This document shows, piece by piece, positions 1-7,243 of a DNA stretch of 35,832 nt. The position numbers and the translations under genes were made by a program. This DNA comes from Levilactobacillus koreensis JCM 16448 (GTDB taxonomy: Bacteria; Bacillota; Bacilli; Lactobacillales; Lactobacillaceae): contig NZ_AZDP01000061.1 in NCBI RefSeq assembly GCF_001435525.1, positions 1 to 35,832 on the forward strand, in the 5' to 3' direction. Position 1 is the first letter of the stretch. Each line of letters opens with the position of its first letter. Under the pieces are notes generated by a model. That model did no database searches, was not told where the DNA came from, and was given only the letters and a program-made list of their open reading frames with translations.

Positions 1-38
1 TCCCTAAGTAAACAAGCTTTGATTATTTGCTTGTCTAC

Positions 39-665
39 CTAAGTAGGAGTATAGCCCTGGTCACCAATTGAGGTCTCTTCTTTCAACATTTTTCTAATCC
101 AATCAGTCATATCCTTATAGGCCGTCTGCATGTCCTTGATTGGTTTAGAAGTTGTTTTCACCATTAATGCCTTCTTGTTACTACTGATGAGATCATCAAA
201 GAAATCTTGTAATCTTGTATTTCCATCTCGATCAGCTACTGGTTCAACGACTAAAGTTGGCGATTGATCATCATCCCTGTACAACGCTTGTTCAACCTGC
301 AAGCGAATATCACGTAATAAGTCGCTAACCTCTAGGCTGACACTCCCGTTAGAATTTTGCGTGTTTTTTTCATACATTTCATTAGCAATATCACGAACGG
401 CTGCCATAAAAATCACGCTGGTTGTTAGCCGTTGCTGGCCGTCAATAATTTCCTGAACGCCACTACTATCTCTATAAGTGACAATCTGACCGAAAAAGTG
501 ACTATCTCTTCTCCCCTTAACTAAATCCTTTAAATCTTCCCAAAAGTCCCCAACTTCACTCTTTCCCCAAGCATAATTACGCTGGTAAACCGGTACGACA
601 AAACAATTATCACGAAAAAGATCCTCAATCTTAAATCTTGATGGCATCGGAATATCAACCCGCAT
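39..665 (-). CDS. DUF262 (GmrSD-type) N-terminal fragment
   Basis: This 208-residue protein matches the N-terminal nuclease/NTPase-like half of DUF262 proteins, the family of the type IV restriction enzyme GmrSD and related defence proteins. PVYQRNYAW lies at residues 25-33 and the family signature DGQQRLTT at 75-82. The ATG is preceded by AAGGGA at 7 nt. Family members are usually 500-700 residues with a C-terminal DUF1524 (HNH-like) half. Here a TAG stop ends the frame 38 bases before the window edge, and none of the three frames beyond it gives a convincing continuation in those bases. It is therefore probably a truncated remnant, although the C-terminal half could exist as a separate ORF outside the window. 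The gene is more AT-rich than its neighbours, consistent with acquired DNA. Family call is firm; functionality is doubtful. Confidence 0.75.
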   Translation of the reverse strand: MRVDIPMPSRFKIEDLFRDNCFVVPVYQRNYAWGKSEVGDFWEDLKDLVKGRRDSHFFGQIVTYRDSSGVQEIIDGQQRLTTSVIFMAAVRDIANEMYEKNTQNSNGSVSLEVSDLLRDIRLQVEQALYRDDDQSPTLVVEPVADRDGNTRLQDFFDDLISSNKKALMVKTTSKPIKDMQTAYKDMTDWIRKMLKEETSIGDQGYTPT

Positions 666-800
666 ACTATGTTCCCTTCTTCATCCCCTAAATTTTAAAC
701 TAGCCACTCTTTCAACAAACAGCCAGTCCATATAGGATGTTAATTAATGATAACCCATATTTTAGCTGTGATATACTATTTTCCTTCATCTTCTAAAATC

Positions 801-809
801 TGCTATAAT
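801..809 (+). promoter_or_regulatory. Extended -10 promoter for the DUF1801 gene
   Basis: TGCTATAAT combines a consensus -10 hexamer (804-809) with the TGn extension. It lies about 35 nt upstream of the DUF1801 start codon. No good -35 element is visible at 17 bp, as is common for extended -10 promoters. Confidence 0.5.
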
Positions 810-846
810 CATCATAATAAATCCGCTTACAAAGGAGTTCCCACTA

Positions 847-1191
847 ATGTCTCCCATCCAATCCTATCTCAATACCCCAGCCGCAACCGACCACCACGCC
901 GAGCTCGTCGCCATGTACGATCTGCTCAAGTCGCTGCTTCCCGAGGCTACCGAAAAGCTCAGCTACGGCATGCCTGCCTTCTACATTGCCGGGAAACCCG
1001 TCATTTACTTTGCGGCGGCCAAGCACCACCTCGGCCTCTACCCAACGCCTTCTCCCATCGTGCATTTCGCTGAAGAATTGGCAGCCTACCACACATCCAA
1101 GGGTGCTATCCAACTGCCTTACGACCAGCCACTCCCCGAAAAGCTTATCGCCGCCATCGTCGCTTTTCGTGTTCATGAAATCAACGATTAA
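847..1191 (+). CDS. DUF1801 (YdhG/YdhU-like) protein
   Basis: A 114-residue protein of the DUF1801/YdhG-like fold, related to the bacterial frataxin-like iron chaperone Fra (YdhG) of Bacillus. The family hallmarks are visible: an N-terminal helix followed by LLPEATEKLSYGMPAF, then AGKPVIYFAAAKHHLGLYP and a C-terminal PLPEKLIAAIV segment. The start ATG follows AAAGGAGT at 8 nt. The gene stands alone between the DUF262 fragment and a bidirectional terminator it shares with the convergent aquaporin gene. An iron-delivery role is known only for some members; here it is inferred from family membership and not shown by particular residues. Confidence 0.8.
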   Translation: MSPIQSYLNTPAATDHHAELVAMYDLLKSLLPEATEKLSYGMPAFYIAGKPVIYFAAAKHHLGLYPTPSPIVHFAEELAAYHTSKGAIQLPYDQPLPEKLIAAIVAFRVHEIND

Positions 1192-1198
1192 CCACAAA

Positions 1199-1242
1199 AA
1201 TACTGGTTAGACTCCCTTTTCGAGCCTAACCAGTATTTTTTA
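1199..1242. terminator. Bidirectional rho-independent terminator
   Basis: AATACTGGTTAG (1199-1210) pairs perfectly with CTAACCAGTATT (1226-1237). A T-run follows on the plus strand and an A-run precedes it, so it can end both the DUF1801 gene and the convergent aquaporin gene. Confidence 0.85.
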
Positions 1243-1251
1243 TTCTTTAAT

Positions 1252-1902
1252 TTAGTCTTCGCTGCCCATCATTCGGCCAACGAACGCTGCTAAAATCGCA
1301 CCGACTTCTGGGGCCAAAATGTACAGCCACAGGTGGGACAAGGCGCTACCACCAGCGAAAATTGCGGGGCCAAATGACCGAGCTGGGTTCAATGAACCGC
1401 CCGTCAGGTTCAGTGCCACAATGATCAAGAAGGCCAACGTTACCCCAATCGTCAGGCCGGCGAAGTCACCGTTTCCATGACGGTCGCTCGTCACATTTAG
1501 AATCACCAGCAAGAATAGGAACGTGACCAGTGCTTCCACCACGAAGGCCAAGCCCATCGAAATCTTGGGGAAGTCCGTTTGGCCCAGTTGGTTGGTCGCT
1601 AAGCCCAGACCGCTGACAAATAATTTAATAAAGGCTGAAGCTACCGTCGCGCCCAAAACCTGCGCCACGATGTACCCCACCGCGTCCTTACCGCCGATTC
1701 GCCGATTGATCAGCATGGCCGTCGTCACTGCCGGATTGAAATGTCCGCCTGAGATGCCGCCAAATGCGTACGCCGACACCGTAATTGCCAACCCAAAGGC
1801 CAGCCCAATCGTCAACGTGTTCCCCGCGGCAACCGTTACAGCACCGGTTCCCAAGAAGACCAGCATAAAGGTCCCCATAAACTCTGCAGTATATTTCTGC
1901 AT
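1252..1902 (-). CDS. MIP family channel (aquaporin/glycerol facilitator-like)
   Basis: A 216-residue six-helix channel of the major intrinsic protein family. The two pore half-helices are marked by GGHFNPAVT and SLNPARSFGPA. The start is the ATG of MQKYTAEF at 1902, preceded by GGAGG at 7 nt; a longer open frame upstream has no such site. Compared with E. coli AqpZ, the selectivity-filter positions read Phe (TM2), Ile in place of the TM5 His, Gly in loop E and Arg after the second NPA. Loss of the His suggests a wider and less water-specific pore, closer to archaeal AqpM than to AqpZ. The fold is certain. The substrate (water, glycerol or small neutral solutes) is inference, based on a by-eye alignment from memory of AqpZ. 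Confidence 0.88.
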   Translation of the reverse strand: MQKYTAEFMGTFMLVFLGTGAVTVAAGNTLTIGLAFGLAITVSAYAFGGISGGHFNPAVTTAMLINRRIGGKDAVGYIVAQVLGATVASAFIKLFVSGLGLATNQLGQTDFPKISMGLAFVVEALVTFLFLLVILNVTSDRHGNGDFAGLTIGVTLAFLIIVALNLTGGSLNPARSFGPAIFAGGSALSHLWLYILAPEVGAILAAFVGRMMGSED

Positions 1903-2011
1903 GATAATTCCTCCAATCTCACTTATATAAATAATTATAGAACACTTCGGCAAACGACGGTACCAATACGCAAAATGTCCCGGCAACTCGTCTATTTTTG
2001 ATTACTGGTAC

Positions 2012-2043
2012 TAAAAAACGCTTCCCCCACAATGAAGAAGCGT
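2012..2043 (-). terminator. Terminator of pcp
   Basis: On the minus strand ACGCTTC (2043-2037) pairs with GAAGCGT (2024-2018) and is followed by a run of six T. It lies just after the pcp stop codon. Confidence 0.7.
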
Positions 2044-2050
2044 CCGAACC

Positions 2051-2662
2051 TTACTCCGCTTGCTGAACGATTGCCGTAATCGCCGCCGTGATTCCCCGCA
2101 CATCGTCCGCCAATGACAGTGACGGTGTATTGGGCCGTTTGGTCACCTGACTCGGCAGAAACGGAATGTGCATAAATCCCGCACGTAACTCGGAAAACTC
2201 GGTCGCCCGCAGATACTGGACCTGATACATGATGTGATTGCAAACGTACGTCCCGGCCGTCGTCGACACGGTACTTGGCAAACCAGCGGCACGAATCGCC
2301 GCCACCATGGCCTTGACCGGCAACTGTGTGAAGTAGGCCGTCTCCCCATCGGCCTGAATCGGCTGATCGACCGGTTGTTGGCCCGCGTTATCTGGAATCC
2401 GGCCATCACTCAGGTTAATGGCGACCAACTCTGGCGTTAAAGCCGCGCGACCACCCGCCTGGCCAATGCTCAAGACCACGTCCGGTTGCTCACGGACGAT
2501 GGCTGCTCGGACAACCGCCGCGCACCGATCGAAGACGGTCGGAATTTCTAATTTTACAATGCCGGCACCCGCAATCGTTGCTGGCAACTGGTTCACCGCT
2601 TCAATCGCCGGGTTTGTCGTCTCACCACCAAATGGGTCAAAGCCCGTCACTAAAATTTTCAT
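2051..2662 (-). CDS. pcp: Pyrrolidone-carboxylate peptidase (pyroglutamyl peptidase I)
   Basis: A cytosolic cysteine peptidase of family C15 that removes N-terminal pyroglutamate from peptides. It has 203 residues, the usual length. It opens with [12 protein letters not shown], the family signature. The catalytic triad is visible as Glu78 (in TPELVAIN after GQAGGR), Cys141 (in [10 protein letters not shown]) and His165 (in FMHIPFLP). The start is the ATG at 2662, preceded by GGAGGTGG; an in-frame GTG five codons upstream lies inside that ribosome binding site and is unlikely. The gene has its own terminator and probably a -10 at 2693-2698 (TATAAT on the minus strand). It fits the peptide-scavenging lifestyle of lactic acid bacteria. 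Confidence 0.95.
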   Translation of the reverse strand: MKILVTGFDPFGGETTNPAIEAVNQLPATIAGAGIVKLEIPTVFDRCAAVVRAAIVREQPDVVLSIGQAGGRAALTPELVAINLSDGRIPDNAGQQPVDQPIQADGETAYFTQLPVKAMVAAIRAAGLPSTVSTTAGTYVCNHIMYQVQYLRATEFSELRAGFMHIPFLPSQVTKRPNTPSLSLADDVRGITAAITAIVQQAE

Positions 2663-2704
2663 CGCCGCCACCTCCACTAAATATTAGTCCCATTATACGC
2701 TAAA

Positions 2705-2734
2705 GAGGCGACCACGCCGCAGCGTAACCACCTC
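2705..2734 (-). terminator. Hairpin downstream of alpha-galactosidase, strand-asymmetric
   Basis: In minus-strand RNA, a 13-bp stem (2734-2722 with 2717-2705) forms around a four-base loop. All four positions that look mismatched on the plus strand become G-U wobbles in minus-strand RNA, so the hairpin is stable only there. The T-run after it is weak (CTTTA), so termination efficiency is uncertain. Confidence 0.55.
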
Positions 2735-2747
2735 TCGTTTTCAATTT

Positions 2748-4967
2748 TTACTTTTCGACCGCATCAATTACTAGCAGGCGGGCACTGAAGTCAAACGACT
2801 CCTCGATACCCTCCGTACTATCCTGCAGATGCGGAATGAACACGCCGGCATTCATTAACTCATCGCCGTAATAAACGTGGTCGTTCCCCGCAATTTTGTA
2901 ACGCTGATCCGGTTGTAAGCCGCGTAAGTATAACCGATTATAGGCTGGATTAGGATGATTCAACACCTGATACCGCGCCGCAATTGCGTGCTTGCCATCC
3001 GCGCTGACGACCTGCCAACTGCCAACGTTACCATCGCCCGTGAACGGACTATCCAGTCGGTAGAACTTGCCCTGCTGGAACAGCTCGCGGTGCGCCTTGT
3101 AGAAAGCAACCTGTTCCTTGATGGCCGCCTTTTCAATCGCCGAACATTTCGTCACATCCAACTCGTAACCCAGGTCACCAAAGTACGCCACAGCCGCCCG
3201 TGTTTCAATCGGCGTGATCCGCCCGGTTTGGTCATTCGGCACGGCCGACACGTGTGCGCCCATCATCGTTTGCGGATAGCCATACGATGTCCCAAATTGA
3301 ATCTTCAATCGTTCTACGGCATCCGTATCGTCGCTGGTCCAGGCTTGTGGTGCATACGCCATCATCCCCAGATCAAAGCGCCCGCCACCGGAGGCACAGG
3401 ATTCAAACAACACATTGGGATAGGCCGCCGTTAATCGACCATACAGCTGATAAACGCCGAGCATGTAACGATGAGCGAACTCCATTTGCTGTTCAGCCGG
3501 TAAGGTCGGACTGTAGGCTTCCGTGATGTTGCGGTTCATATCCCACTTGATGTAGTCCAGATGCGCATCCGCGATCAACCGACTGATTTTACCGTACAGG
3601 TAGTCAACCACTTCCGGATTGGCCATATCAATGACAAATTGGTTTCGTCCTGGCGTCATTTCCCGGTGTGGCGTCCTGACCGTCCATTCCGGATGAGCCC
3701 GGTACAAGTCACTGTCGATCGAAATCATTTCTGGTTCAAACCACAGCCCAAATTTTAATGCCATGGCATGAATCTTATTGGCCAGATGGGCGATACCATT
3801 GGGGAGCTTCTGTGCGTAAACATCCCAATCCCCCAGCGATGTCGTGTCATCGTCACGGTGACCGAACCAGCCGTCATCCAGCACAAACATTTCGATTCCG
3901 AGGTCCTTGGCGTCACTAGCAATCGCCGTGAGTTTGGCCTCATCGAAGTTAAAATAAGTGCCTTCCCAATTGTTGATCAGTACCGGCCGCGGCGTCTGCG
4001 CAAAGTGAGGGTTCACCAAGTGATGCTGGTAAAATTCGCCCATTTGCTGGCTCAACTGATTCAGCCCGGCAGTCGTGTAGCTGAGCACGGCTTCCGGCGT
4101 CTGGAATGTCTCCCCCGGTGTCAACTGCCAACCGAATTCTTCCGGATTGATTCCAATTAAAATGCGCGCCGTATCGAAGGCATCGACCTCGACTTGGTCC
4201 AGAAAGTTTCCAGAATAGATCAGATTGAAGCCAAACGCCGCCCCGTGGTCTTCATCCGTTGTGGGTCGCGCTAAGAACATGGCCGGATTCTGCTGATGAC
4301 TAGAAGCTCCTCGTAAGCTACCAATGCTCTGCGACCCGCTATGGAGTGGCGAGCACACCAGATGGCGTTCACGCGCCCAGCTTCCGGAGAACTGCATCAA
4401 CTCGTAATTGGCATCCGGCAGGTCCAACTGACTACTCATGGCACGGTCCAGCAACAGCGTTTGCTCACCGGCATTCGTGAAGCGCGCACTCCGCACAATC
4501 ACGTCTTGATGGGGAAAGACCGTGTACTGCAGGGCAAGCGTTAACTGCGCCACAGCATCACGCAATGTCACCGTCAACGTTTGCACATCGTCGGCGGTTG
4601 CAAAGGTCGATGGCAAGCCATTCAGCCGCTGTTTCCCGTCCGCAATCTGGTAGTCTTGATAACGAAATTCTGAGATTCGACTGCCATCTGGCGAGGTCAC
4701 CTGAAACGCGGGATCACGATAATCGCCCTTACCTAAGCTGGCATACTCCTGCTTCAAAGTTTCCGGTTGAAAATCCGGCCGGTCAAGCCGCCACGCCGGA
4801 ATCGCACCGTGTTCTTCGCGGGCAGTCAGGTCCGGATAATCAGGCTGGTCATGAATCCGCTGACCATAGTACAACTGGCCGAGTTCCCCGTTCTCCATGA
4901 CGTGAAACAGATAACTGGTATGGTCGGTCTGCAGATGAAATTGGTGCTGTTGAACTGAAATTGGCAT
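2748..4967 (-). CDS. melA: GH36 alpha-galactosidase
   Basis: A cytosolic retaining alpha-galactosidase of glycoside hydrolase family 36, which releases galactose from melibiose, raffinose and stachyose. It has 739 residues, matching the usual 730-740 of lactobacillus enzymes. An N-terminal beta-supersandwich precedes the TIM barrel. The nucleophile is Asp476 in YIKWDMNRN and the acid/base is Asp546 in TSDDTD. WEGTYF, FVLDDGWFG and CASGGGRFD are typical GH36 motifs. The start at 4967 follows AAGGGAGC at 8 nt; an upstream in-frame TTG overlaps that site and is rejected. No signal peptide is seen. A cre site overlaps the likely promoter, so glucose repression is expected. No transporter is adjacent in the same direction, so substrate probably enters through a separate system, possibly the GPH transporter nearby. 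Confidence 0.95.
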   Translation of the reverse strand: MPISVQQHQFHLQTDHTSYLFHVMENGELGQLYYGQRIHDQPDYPDLTAREEHGAIPAWRLDRPDFQPETLKQEYASLGKGDYRDPAFQVTSPDGSRISEFRYQDYQIADGKQRLNGLPSTFATADDVQTLTVTLRDAVAQLTLALQYTVFPHQDVIVRSARFTNAGEQTLLLDRAMSSQLDLPDANYELMQFSGSWARERHLVCSPLHSGSQSIGSLRGASSHQQNPAMFLARPTTDEDHGAAFGFNLIYSGNFLDQVEVDAFDTARILIGINPEEFGWQLTPGETFQTPEAVLSYTTAGLNQLSQQMGEFYQHHLVNPHFAQTPRPVLINNWEGTYFNFDEAKLTAIASDAKDLGIEMFVLDDGWFGHRDDDTTSLGDWDVYAQKLPNGIAHLANKIHAMALKFGLWFEPEMISIDSDLYRAHPEWTVRTPHREMTPGRNQFVIDMANPEVVDYLYGKISRLIADAHLDYIKWDMNRNITEAYSPTLPAEQQMEFAHRYMLGVYQLYGRLTAAYPNVLFESCASGGGRFDLGMMAYAPQAWTSDDTDAVERLKIQFGTSYGYPQTMMGAHVSAVPNDQTGRITPIETRAAVAYFGDLGYELDVTKCSAIEKAAIKEQVAFYKAHRELFQQGKFYRLDSPFTGDGNVGSWQVVSADGKHAIAARYQVLNHPNPAYNRLYLRGLQPDQRYKIAGNDHVYYGDELMNAGVFIPHLQDSTEGIEESFDFSARLLVIDAVEK

Positions 4968-5016
4968 GTTCGTTGCTCCCTTCAAAGTCGTTTTCCGTTC
5001 TCATCGTAGCATATTT

Positions 5017-5030
5017 TGGCACCGCTTACA
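5017..5030 (-). promoter_or_regulatory. cre site (CcpA) upstream of alpha-galactosidase
   Basis: The minus strand reads TGTAAGCGGTGCCA, which matches the consensus TGWAANCGNTNWCA at 13 of 14 positions. It lies about 50 nt upstream of the start codon, next to a candidate extended -10 (TGCTACGAT), so CcpA binding would block transcription. Confidence 0.65.
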
Positions 5031-5289
5031 GTTATTACCCACAAAAAATAGTCACCCACCGAATGGCCCCCGACCACTATCGCTGGTTCTCTGCACATAC
5101 TGGTCACAGCTAATTCAATCGGCTATCGACCCAGTCGCCTTGATGGACAATTCACCCCGCAAATGCTAAGCTAGCTTGCACGGATTACTACTCGAATAGC
5201 GGCCATCAACGCATTTTCGTATGGATCGTATGGATGTTAAAGCTTAACTACCTCCAGCCGCAGCAATCAATAGGAAAGGACCTGGCAAC

Positions 5290-5604
5290 ATGGCATTAAC
5301 GCAACTCAACCTCGGCAGCGAGCTTGGCGTCGAGGTGCTCCATCAACGCTGGTACGCCCTCATCTTGTACCAACTCGATCCTGAACCCACAGACTTCATG
5401 GAACTTCGCCGCACCGTTCGTGGCATTTCAACCTTCAATCTCTTGTTGCAGCTCAAACAACTTGCGGATCTCGGGCTGATTGAAACTTTAGCAAACGATG
5501 ATTACAGCTATCAGCTCACGGATAGTGGGTACATGTTTCATAACATCTTGCTGTCCCTGGAACACTGGGGCAACGCGACTTTAACCCATGAGCTTAGCCG
5601 TTAA
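5290..5604 (+). CDS. HxlR-type winged-helix transcriptional regulator
   Basis: A 104-residue regulator of the HxlR/YodB type, cytosolic and probably dimeric. The order of elements fits: a first helix (LGVEVLHQRWYALILYQL), the helix-turn-helix region containing MELRRTVRGISTFNLLLQLKQL, and the wing with YQLTDSGYMF. The N-terminal part is more divergent than the rest. It contains no cysteine at all, so the thiol-oxidation sensing known for YodB and HypR cannot apply. The ATG follows AGGAAAGGA at 8 nt. It is monocistronic, divergent from melA and convergent with the GPH gene. Its target is unknown; the melA promoter is the obvious candidate from position only. Confidence 0.75.
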   Translation: MALTQLNLGSELGVEVLHQRWYALILYQLDPEPTDFMELRRTVRGISTFNLLLQLKQLADLGLIETLANDDYSYQLTDSGYMFHNILLSLEHWGNATLTHELSR

Positions 5605-5617
5605 CCAAAACCGACGA

Positions 5618-5780
5618 GCAGTTAGCCAACGAACCTTAACATCGCTAGTCGAAGGATCTCGGCTTGGGATTGTTTATCTAGCAACGTTAAGCGGAGTTGA
5701 CCGTCTTTTATCCCCCGTTTCAGTAATATAAAATCGGCGACATCAAAACGAGTCTGGGATTTTTGCCCCAGACTCGTTCG
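5618..5780 (+). repeat. Dispersed intergenic repeat R1, copy a
   Basis: About 160 bp that resembles two other places in the window (R1b, R1c). Shared blocks in order are GCAGTTAG-CAA, TTAAC-TC-CTAG, GCTTGG-ATTGTTT, an AGCGGA-like block, AATATAAA-T-GGCGACA and finally a GTCTGGG/CCCAGAC hairpin. It lies between the convergent hxlR-like and GPH genes. No ORF runs through it. Confidence 0.7.
5747..5778. terminator. Bidirectional terminator inside R1a
   Basis: AACGAGTCTGGG (5747-5758) pairs perfectly with CCCAGACTCGTT (5767-5778) around an 8-base loop. An A-run flanks it on the left and T-rich sequence on the right, so it can serve the hxlR-like gene and the convergent GPH transporter gene. Confidence 0.85.
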
Positions 5781-5791
5781 TTTTATTTAGC

Positions 5792-7222
5792 CTATTTTTC
5801 TTTGGCGTCATCCTTGCCCCAAGTCTTCTCCAACTCGGCAACGATTTCCGCATGCTTTTCTTCGGTAATCTTAACTTTGCTCAAGAAGATAATGGTTCCG
5901 ATAATCACCGTTACTATTGGCGTCCCCAGCATGATTGCTTTCAACGTCCAAACATTGCTGGCCGTCATCGCACTCACTTTGGCATTACCGGACATACCGG
6001 CCATCACCGCCGTCATCCCAGTAATCCCAGTCACAATCGCACCAGACAGCTTATCGATCAATGGCCGAATAGACAGCACTAAGGACTCATCCCGGTGTCC
6101 CAGCTTCAGTTGCCCATATTCCACGATATCTGTGAAGGTCATCAAGACAACCAAGAAAATCAGTGGTTGTGGCAGATTGAAGAGTGCCCCGGCCAACAGA
6201 ACTAACCAGAAATTCTTATCGGCAAAGGCGAAGATTCCGATGGCAACGAAGAGAATGACGACACAGATAACGAATACGTTCCGCCGTTTGAATTTCTTAG
6301 CTAATGCTGGGAACAGGGAGACGGCCAGTAAACCAATCCCCATGTTCAGCATCCCCAAAATGGAGAATTTCGCGGCATCACCTAAAACGTAGGTGAAGTA
6401 ATACAGCATGAGTGAGTTGGTCAGGTAGACCCCCGACCCATACAGAACGTACGCTAGCGCCAACCAAAGCAACTGATCATTGTGGACCAGAATCCACAGC
6501 ACCTTTTTAAAACCAGTTTCCTCTTTGTTTTCCCGCAGTCGCGAGTTGACTTCCTTGGTCCCAAAGCCAATTGAAACCGCTCCCAAAAGTGCGATGATTG
6601 CAGCGACGACGGCGTACAGGAACCACCCTCGGCTATCCCCGGTACCACCCTCGTTAGTGGCAGAAAACATTAAAATCATAGGAATGATCGTTACGGTAAC
6701 GATCGTCCCACCTAACGTTGACCCGACCCGCGCAATCGTCGCGGTCTTTTCCCGTTCCAGTGAGTCGAAGGACAGTGCTGGTAGCATGGACCACAGCCCG
6801 ATATCTTTGAAAGCAAAGAAGATATCCATCACGATGTAGACGAAGGTAAAGATGAATAAGTAGTACATTGGCTTGCTGGTCAGGCCCCACATATCACTGA
6901 ACAAGAGCATCATAGCTAAACCAGAAACGATGGTTCCGACAACGACCCAAGGCTTGAATTTCCCCCAACGGGTTTGCGTCTTATCAATCGTGTTCCCAAT
7001 AAAGGGATCAATGAATAATTCTGCGACCCGCAGGACAAAGATAATGGTCGTCATCACCCCGATCATTTTATTGTTATAGGCCGTATCTGACGAATTGAAC
7101 AGATGGTTCGTGACGAACATAATAAAGTAACTATTCATAACTTGGTTGAATAAGTCATGTCCGAAGGCCCCAAACGCATAAGATGTTCGGCTGACCCAAC
7201 CGTGATTTGTATTATTTTCCAT
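5792..7222 (-). CDS. GPH family sugar:cation symporter (XylP/MelB-like)
   Basis: A 12-helix glycoside-pentoside-hexuronide (GPH) symporter of about 476 residues. SYAFGAFGHDLFNQVMNSYF near the N-terminus and FKPWVVVGTIVSGLAMMLLF after TRWGK match the family, which includes the isoprimeverose carrier XylP and the melibiose carrier MelB. It lacks the C-terminal EIIA-like domain found in LacS, so PTS phosphorylation of the carrier is not expected. Two starts are possible: the ATG at 7222 (GAGG at 9 nt) and one five codons upstream at 7237 (AAGG at 4 nt). It lies 21 nt or less downstream of the GH31 gene and is co-transcribed with it. The cargo is therefore probably an alpha-linked oligosaccharide that the GH31 enzyme hydrolyses. 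Confidence 0.88.
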   Translation of the reverse strand: MENNTNHGWVSRTSYAFGAFGHDLFNQVMNSYFIMFVTNHLFNSSDTAYNNKMIGVMTTIIFVLRVAELFIDPFIGNTIDKTQTRWGKFKPWVVVGTIVSGLAMMLLFSDMWGLTSKPMYYLFIFTFVYIVMDIFFAFKDIGLWSMLPALSFDSLEREKTATIARVGSTLGGTIVTVTIIPMILMFSATNEGGTGDSRGWFLYAVVAAIIALLGAVSIGFGTKEVNSRLRENKEETGFKKVLWILVHNDQLLWLALAYVLYGSGVYLTNSLMLYYFTYVLGDAAKFSILGMLNMGIGLLAVSLFPALAKKFKRRNVFVICVVILFVAIGIFAFADKNFWLVLLAGALFNLPQPLIFLVVLMTFTDIVEYGQLKLGHRDESLVLSIRPLIDKLSGAIVTGITGMTAVMAGMSGNAKVSAMTASNVWTLKAIMLGTPIVTVIIGTIIFLSKVKITEEKHAEIVAELEKTWGKDDAKEK

Positions 7223-7243
7223 GATCTTGCGCCTCATTTTTCC

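Noticed and set aside
747-1073. 108-codon frame overlapping the DUF1801 gene
   Set aside because: It is a shadow frame; the DUF1801 frame has the ribosome binding site, the conserved motifs and the stop before the terminator.
3755-3943. Small frames antisense or out of frame to melA
   Set aside because: They reflect GC-rich codon use of the alpha-galactosidase gene; none has a ribosome binding site or recognisable domain.
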